From NCBI GenBank assembly GCA_017432565.1, contig JAFRIW010000056.1:124001-188000 (forward strand): a DNA stretch of 64,000 bases, written 5' to 3'. The translations under genes were made by a program, and so were the position numbers. The notes beneath the pieces were generated by a model. The model was not told where the DNA came from, ran no database searches, and was given only the letters and a program-made list of their open reading frames with translations. Positions 59,598-64,000 of the stretch are shown here, piece after piece. Within the stretch, counting starts at the first letter, position 1. Each line of letters starts with the position of its first letter. This DNA is from Lachnospiraceae bacterium. GTDB taxonomy: Bacteria; Bacillota; Clostridia; Lachnospirales; Lachnospiraceae.

Positions 59598-60246
59598 AGC
59601 GGAAAACAAGTATACAGAGGAAGAACAGGTATTACAGGAATCACAGGAACTGCAGGACGAAGCAGAACCGGTCTGCTTAAGTGACGAGGAGGCGGAAGCT
59701 GCTGTTGAGGCAATTCTTTTCACGATGGGAGATTCTGTGGAAATTCAGCGGCTTTCTGCCGCGATCGGCCGCAGTGCGGAAGACACGCGCCGGATCACGG
59801 ACACACTGGCCGGGCGCTATCAGTCCGCCAATTGCGGGCTGATGGTGCGTTATTTTGAAAATGCCGTGCAGCTCTGCACCAAACCGGAGCAGTTTGAAAA
59901 CCTGATCCGGATTGCGAAGGTACCGAAGAAACTGACACTCACGGAGACGCAGCTGGAGACACTGTCGATTATTGCATACCGGCAGCCGGTTACAAAGGCA
60001 GAGGTTGAGGAGATCCGCGGCGTTTCCTGTGATCACGCCATCAACCGGCTGATTCAGTATGATCTGATCTGCGAGCTCGGACGAAGAGACACACCGGGCC
60101 GCCCGATCCTGTTCGGTACGACTGAACAGTTCCTGCGATCCTTCGGTGTGCGGTCTCTGGATGACCTGCCTTCTCTGGACGCACTGCAGGTGGAAGAGTT
60201 CAAGGAAGAGGCCGAGGACGAGGTTAATACAAGGCTTGGAATCTGA
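59590..60246 (+). CDS. scpB: Segregation and condensation protein B
   Basis: A 218-residue protein with two winged-helix domains that dimerises on ScpA. The conserved LTETQLETLSIIAYRQPVTKAEVEEIRG region (motif IIAYRQPVTKAEVE) and RGVSCDHAINRL are present, followed by GRPILFGTTEQFL. Start ATG 59590 has GGAGGAGAG upstream. A hairpin terminator follows at 60296-60334. Confidence 0.96.
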   Translation: MSEAENKYTEEEQVLQESQELQDEAEPVCLSDEEAEAAVEAILFTMGDSVEIQRLSAAIGRSAEDTRRITDTLAGRYQSANCGLMVRYFENAVQLCTKPEQFENLIRIAKVPKKLTLTETQLETLSIIAYRQPVTKAEVEEIRGVSCDHAINRLIQYDLICELGRRDTPGRPILFGTTEQFLRSFGVRSLDDLPSLDALQVEEFKEEAEDEVNTRLGI

Positions 60247-60295
60247 GCATTTCAGAGCGCTCTGGGACACAAAAAAACATATTTGTATTTCATTT

Positions 60296-60334
60296 CTGCA
60301 CTATTTCTGTTAATATTGGAATAGTGCAGTTTTT
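60296..60334 (+). terminator. Hairpin terminator between scpB and the decarboxylase operon
   Basis: A 10-bp perfect stem CTGCACTATT / AATAGTGCAG with a 14-base loop and five T. It lies only 33 bases before the next start codon, so it could also act as an attenuator or operator for the decarboxylase operon; no good promoter is visible between it and that gene. Confidence 0.65.
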
Positions 60335-60366
60335 ATGCGTTAATCATTATAATGGAGGTTCACAAT

Positions 60367-61788
60367 ATGAGCAGTTCTTCAAAAGCGGGCCAGCGGATTC
60401 TTTCTGTGCTCGATGAAAACAGTTTCGTTGAAATCGGTGCGCTCGTCACAGCGAGATCGACCGACTTCAATCAGAAACCGGAGAAAGCAGCGTCAGACGG
60501 CGTAATTACAGGATACGGGACGATTGACGGAAGTCTTGTGTTCATTTACAGCCAGGACAGCGCTGTGCTCGGCGGTTCTGTAGGAGAGATGCACGCGAAG
60601 AAGATCGCGAACATCTATGAGATGGCCATCCGGAACGGAGCTCCGATCATCGGACTTCTGGATTCGACAGGACTTCGTCTGCAGGAGGGCACTGATGCTC
60701 TGAATGCATTCGGACTTCTTTATGCGGAAGCGGCCAAGGCATCCGGCGTAATCCCGCAGATTACAGCAGTATTCGGAAACTGCGGCGGCGGTCTCTCTGT
60801 TCTCAATTCCATGTCGGATTTCTCCTACATGGCTGAGGATGCGAAGCTGTTTGTTTCCGCACCGAACACACTGGCCGGTAACACAGAGGAAAAGAACGAT
60901 ACGGCGAAGGCTGCTCTGAAGGCTGAACTCGGAAGCGTTGACGAAGTTCTTCCCGAAACGGAAGTTCTCGCGAAGATCCGCCTTCTGGCCGGATATCTTC
61001 CGTCCAACAACGAGGACGAAGCGCTCGTTGAGTGCATGGATGACCTGAACCGCGAGGTTCCTGTTTTCGCTTCCAATATTGCTGATCCCGCACAGGCACT
61101 GACTGATCTTGCGGACGACGGAATCGTCATCGAAACGAAGAAGGGCTATGCAAAGGAAATGGTTACTGCGTTCATCAAACTGAACGGAGCAACCGTCGGC
61201 GTCGTCGCCAACCGGAGCAAGGTCTATGATGAGAACGCGGAAGAAGTCGCTTCCTTTGATACCGTACTGACCAGAAACGGTGCCTATAAGGCAGTGAAGT
61301 TTATCGACTTCTGTGACTCCTTCGAAATCCCGGTTGTCACACTGACCAATGTCACGGGCTTTGATGCGACTCTGAGCGGTGAGAACGGACTGGACATTGC
61401 GGCAGCCAAGCTTGCTGCTGCTTTTGCGGATGCAACGGTTCCGAAGGTGAACGTCATTGTCGGAAGCGCTGTCGGAAGCGCTTATACAGTCATGAATTCA
61501 AAGGCACTCGGCGCAGATCTTACGATCGCTGTTCCGGAGGCGAAGATCGCTCTCATGGATGCGAAGATCGCTGCTCAGATCATCGGCGACGGCAAGAGTG
61601 CGGATGAAGTGGCTGAAATCAGAAAGAGCTATGAAGCGCTTCAGAACGGAATCGAGAGTGCGGCGGCACACGGTTATGTGGATCAGATTGCTCCCGCATC
61701 CGATCTGCGCAAGTATCTGATCGGCGCTCTTGAAATGCTGTATACCAAGAGAGAGGACCGCCCGGCCAAAAAGCACGGAACGGTTTGA
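60367..61788 (+). CDS. Carboxyltransferase (alpha) subunit of a Na+-pumping decarboxylase
   Basis: A 473-residue acetyl-CoA carboxylase-type carboxyltransferase. It has NSFVEIGALV, the CoA/biotin-site loops GGSVGEMHAKKI and GNCGGGLSVL, and TNVTGFDATL and GSAVGSAYTVMNS in the second half. It is shorter than methylmalonyl-CoA decarboxylase alpha (~510) and diverged at the N-terminus. It takes CO2 from an acyl-CoA and puts it on the biotin protein encoded downstream. The substrate (methylmalonyl-, glutaconyl- or malonyl-CoA) cannot be fixed from sequence. GGAGG precedes ATG 60367. Confidence 0.88.
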   Translation: MSSSSKAGQRILSVLDENSFVEIGALVTARSTDFNQKPEKAASDGVITGYGTIDGSLVFIYSQDSAVLGGSVGEMHAKKIANIYEMAIRNGAPIIGLLDSTGLRLQEGTDALNAFGLLYAEAAKASGVIPQITAVFGNCGGGLSVLNSMSDFSYMAEDAKLFVSAPNTLAGNTEEKNDTAKAALKAELGSVDEVLPETEVLAKIRLLAGYLPSNNEDEALVECMDDLNREVPVFASNIADPAQALTDLADDGIVIETKKGYAKEMVTAFIKLNGATVGVVANRSKVYDENAEEVASFDTVLTRNGAYKAVKFIDFCDSFEIPVVTLTNVTGFDATLSGENGLDIAAAKLAAAFADATVPKVNVIVGSAVGSAYTVMNSKALGADLTIAVPEAKIALMDAKIAAQIIGDGKSADEVAEIRKSYEALQNGIESAAAHGYVDQIAPASDLRKYLIGALEMLYTKREDRPAKKHGTV

Positions 61789-61806
61789 TAAAAGGAGACA
61801 CAGAAT

Positions 61807-62583
61807 ATGAAAAAATGGATTACACTCCTGTGCGTCATCACCTGTGTCTTTGCTCTGACAGGCTGCGGCAGCACCACCGGCAGAATTGCGGGTGAACCCA
61901 TGCCGCAGGAAGAAGAGATGGGCTATGTCGCATCAGGCGAGGCACTGGTGGAGAACATCCGCCAGGTGGTCGACCTGGGTATGCAGGATCAGGTAGTAGA
62001 TGATCCCGTGTACGGACCGGCCATTCAGAGCTGGGAATCCGCGCTGAAAGACATCGGCGAAATTGAGGGTTACCAGAATGAATATGCAGTTTACTCGGAC
62101 AAAAAGGAAGTTACCGTCAATATCGGAATCGATGGTACCGAACACGACGCGGATGTGGTCATTGTTGCCTCAACGGGGACACAGGGTGCAGAGCTGAAGT
62201 CAATTACCACAAACGTCGCATACTCCTTTGGTGAACTGATTGAGCAGGCCGCGCTGAACACCCTGCTCGGAATGGGCACTACTTTTGCAGTCCTGATTCT
62301 GCTTGCGGTTCTGATTAACTGCTTCAAGATTATTCCGAAGATTCAGGCTTCCTTTGAGAAGAAAAAGAGAGATAAAGCAGCACAGGCTGCTGCCGCGGCA
62401 GCACCTGCGGCAGCTCCTGCGGCACCGGCCGCAGCCGCACCGGCGGTACCGGACGTAAGCGCAGTGGATGACGGCGCACTCATTGCAGTCATCGCAGCGG
62501 CGATCGCGGCATCCGAGGGCAGAACTTCTGCAGACGGTTTTGTCGTACGTTCGATCCGCAAGGCAAGAAGGAAAGCACAGTAA
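61807..62583 (+). CDS. OadG-like (gamma) subunit with lipoprotein signal and exported domain
   Basis: A 258-residue protein. N-terminal signal with lipobox ALTGC (C20), an exported domain of ~130 residues, one membrane helix at ~152-178, then an Ala/Pro-rich cytoplasmic linker and a C-terminal stretch ALIAVIAAAIAA. The last part resembles OadG, which holds the alpha and beta subunits together. Classic OadG is only 80-130 residues and lacks the exported domain. AAGGAG lies nine bases upstream. It is coupled with the decarboxylase operon. Confidence 0.8.
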   Translation: MKKWITLLCVITCVFALTGCGSTTGRIAGEPMPQEEEMGYVASGEALVENIRQVVDLGMQDQVVDDPVYGPAIQSWESALKDIGEIEGYQNEYAVYSDKKEVTVNIGIDGTEHDADVVIVASTGTQGAELKSITTNVAYSFGELIEQAALNTLLGMGTTFAVLILLAVLINCFKIIPKIQASFEKKKRDKAAQAAAAAAPAAAPAAPAAAAPAVPDVSAVDDGALIAVIAAAIAASEGRTSADGFVVRSIRKARRKAQ

Positions 62584-62627
62584 GAAGCAATCTGATCTGA
62601 TAATAAATCATACTGGAGGAAATAAAG

Positions 62628-63011
62628 ATGAAAAACTATACAATTACTGTCAACGGTGTGGCATATGATGTTACGGTAGAAGAGAACGGCGCAGGCGCTC
62701 CCGCAGCTCCTGTCGCTCCTAGAGCAGCAGCTCCCGCAGCTCCGAAGCCCGCAGCAGCAGCTCCGGCTCCGGCACCCGCAGTATCCGCCGGTGCAGGCAG
62801 CATCCGTATTGAAGCAGGCGCAGCCGGCAAGGTCTTCAAGATCGAGAAGAAGGTCGGCGATGCCGTCAAGGCCGGTGACGCAGTTGTTATTATTGAAGCT
62901 ATGAAGATGGAAATCCCGGTTGTCGCTCCTCAGGACGGAACAGTTGCAAGCATTGACTGTTCAGTAGGCGATCCCTGTGAGGCAGGCGCACTTCTGGCTA
63001 CGCTGAACTGA
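62628..63011 (+). CDS. Biotin carboxyl carrier subunit of the decarboxylase
   Basis: A 127-residue protein: a short N-terminal beta segment, an Ala/Pro-rich hinge (residues ~22-55) and a biotinyl domain with EAMKMEI (K93 is the biotinylated Lys). It carries CO2 from the alpha subunit to the membrane beta subunit. GGAGG lies about 10 bases upstream. Confidence 0.94.
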   Translation: MKNYTITVNGVAYDVTVEENGAGAPAAPVAPRAAAPAAPKPAAAAPAPAPAVSAGAGSIRIEAGAAGKVFKIEKKVGDAVKAGDAVVIIEAMKMEIPVVAPQDGTVASIDCSVGDPCEAGALLATLN

Positions 63012-63056
63012 TAACCCGAGCTGTTTACTGCTCATGAACTGGGAGGTCTTTTGTAA

Positions 63057-64000
63057 ATGGAATATATTGCCAATACTTTAAATAACCTGGTACATCAGAC
63101 CGCGTTCCTGAATCTGACCTGGGGAAATTATCTCATGATTGCAGTTGCCTGCTTTTTCCTGTATCTGGCAATTGCGAAGGATTTTGAGCCGCTGCTGCTG
63201 GTGCCGATCGCATTCGGTATGCTGCTGGTCAACATTTATCCGGATATTATCAAACCATTTTCAGATTCTTCGAACGGCGGACTGCTGTATTACTTCTACG
63301 TACTTGATGAGTGGGCGATTCTGCCTTCTCTGATCTTCATGGGTGTCGGAGCGATGACGGACTTCGGACCGCTGATTGCGAATCCGAAGAGTTTCCTGCT
63401 CGGCGCCGCAGCGCAGTTCGGTATTTTCGCCGCCTATTTCGGCGCGATTGCACTGGGCTTCAACGGCAAAGCCGCTGCTGCGATTTCCATCATTGGCGGC
63501 GCTGACGGCCCGACTTCCATTTTCCTGTGTTCCAAGCTGGGACAGACAGCGATCATGGGACCGATCGCGGTTGCAGCGTATTCCTACATGTCCCTGGTTC
63601 CGATTATCCAGCCTCCGATCATGAAGCTGTTTACTTCGGAAGCAGACCGCAAGATCAAGATGGAGCAGCTTCGCCCCGTCTCCAAGCTGGAGAGAATCCT
63701 GTTCCCGATCATTGTTACGATCGTTGTCTGCATGATTCTTCCTACAACAGCTCCGCTGGTCGGTATGCTGATGCTCGGCAATCTGTTCAGAGAGTGCGGT
63801 GTTGTACGCCAGCTGACTGAGACAGCCAGCAATGCTCTGATGTACATTGTCGTTATCCTGCTGGGAACCTCTGTCGGTGCAACCACCAGCGCAGAAGCGT
63901 TCCTGAATGCTGCAACCCTGAAGATTGTTGCGCTGGGTCTGATCGCATTTGCTTTCGGAACGGCCGCAGGTGTCTGGTTCGGCCAGGCCATGAAGGTTGT
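63057..64000 (+). CDS. Na+-transporting decarboxylase beta subunit (3' end outside window)
   Basis: 314 codons are visible, and the frame is open to the window edge. It is a polytopic membrane protein that releases CO2 from carboxybiotin and exports Na+. Family motifs: FMGVGAMTDFGPL, IGGADGPTSIF, and TSVGATTSAEAFL. The full family length is about 370-430, so 50-100 residues should lie beyond base 64000. GGGAGG precedes ATG 63057. It completes the alpha-gamma-biotin-beta order of OAD/MMD/GCD-type pumps. Confidence 0.94.
   Translation, partial: MEYIANTLNNLVHQTAFLNLTWGNYLMIAVACFFLYLAIAKDFEPLLLVPIAFGMLLVNIYPDIIKPFSDSSNGGLLYYFYVLDEWAILPSLIFMGVGAMTDFGPLIANPKSFLLGAAAQFGIFAAYFGAIALGFNGKAAAAISIIGGADGPTSIFLCSKLGQTAIMGPIAVAAYSYMSLVPIIQPPIMKLFTSEADRKIKMEQLRPVSKLERILFPIIVTIVVCMILPTTAPLVGMLMLGNLFRECGVVRQLTETASNALMYIVVILLGTSVGATTSAEAFLNAATLKIVALGLIAFAFGTAAGVWFGQAMKV

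Overview
The window looks like chromosomal core DNA of an anaerobic Clostridia-type Firmicute, most likely a Lachnospiraceae-like fermenter of moderate GC. The reasons are strong AGGAGG ribosome binding sites, consensus TTGACA/TATAAT promoters, type-A RNase P RNA, and classic Firmicute gene orders (ackA-rpmF-plsX-acpP-rnc-smc-ftsY; dnaG-rpoD-trmK-nif3; rpsT-secG-smpB-ssrA; era-recO; glyS-alaS-rpsU; scpA-scpB). The family assignment is inference; no 16S gene is present. I see no phage, IS element, CRISPR array or integrative element.

Layout. 1-2.6 kb: the 3' end of ftsZ, a tRNA-Ala, and an envelope-type protein with tandem DUF1508 domains and 11-residue helical repeats. 2.7-4.1 kb (minus): a purine permease. 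4.3-13.9 kb: a group-4, Mbh-like membrane-bound [NiFe] hydrogenase operon. It carries the large subunit, HypA, a set of Mrp antiporter-like subunits, NuoH-, NuoB- and NuoC-like subunits and a ferredoxin, and ends in a coupled AEC transporter. 13.9-15.8 kb (minus): an AraC regulator and a lipid kinase. 15.9-19.4 kb: a pseudouridine synthase, an SseB-like protein and tmcAL. 19.5-31.4 kb: acetate kinase, then the lipid, RNase III, SMC and FtsY cluster, a threonine deaminase, and two enzyme-like proteins with altered catalytic motifs. 31.4-33.7 kb: two tRNA-Leu genes on the minus strand and a condensation-like plus DUF6320 pair. 33.8-41.4 kb: dgt, dnaG, rpoD, trmK, nif3-like and a TGS-uridine kinase. 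41.4-44.1 kb: rnpB and two CobW-type GTPases, one with a large His-rich segment. 44.3-49 kb: rpsT, secG, smpB, ssrA and an M16 protease. 49-56.9 kb: a DUF4349 lipoprotein, era, recO, a small lipoprotein, glyS, alaS and rpsU. 57-60.2 kb: a phosphoesterase with a repeat tail, then scpA and scpB. 60.3-64 kb: a sodium-pumping decarboxylase operon cut by the window end.

How the genes fit together. The window joins housekeeping functions to fermentative energy conservation. Acetate kinase makes ATP. The hydrogenase is predicted to oxidise ferredoxin, make H2 and build an ion gradient through its Mrp module. The biotin-dependent decarboxylase is predicted to pump Na+. The HypA gene inside the hydrogenase operon, and possibly the His-rich CobW GTPase elsewhere, would serve metal supply.

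The most unusual items are the rearranged hydrogenase operon (large subunit first, no C-terminal processing extension, an antiporter subunit with an extra C-terminal module), the pair of proteins with lost catalytic residues after ilvA, a divergent AlaRS, the His-rich CobW and its CobW/TIGR03943-like partner, and a recurring theme of Ala/Pro/Glu-rich acidic tails on unrelated proteins.
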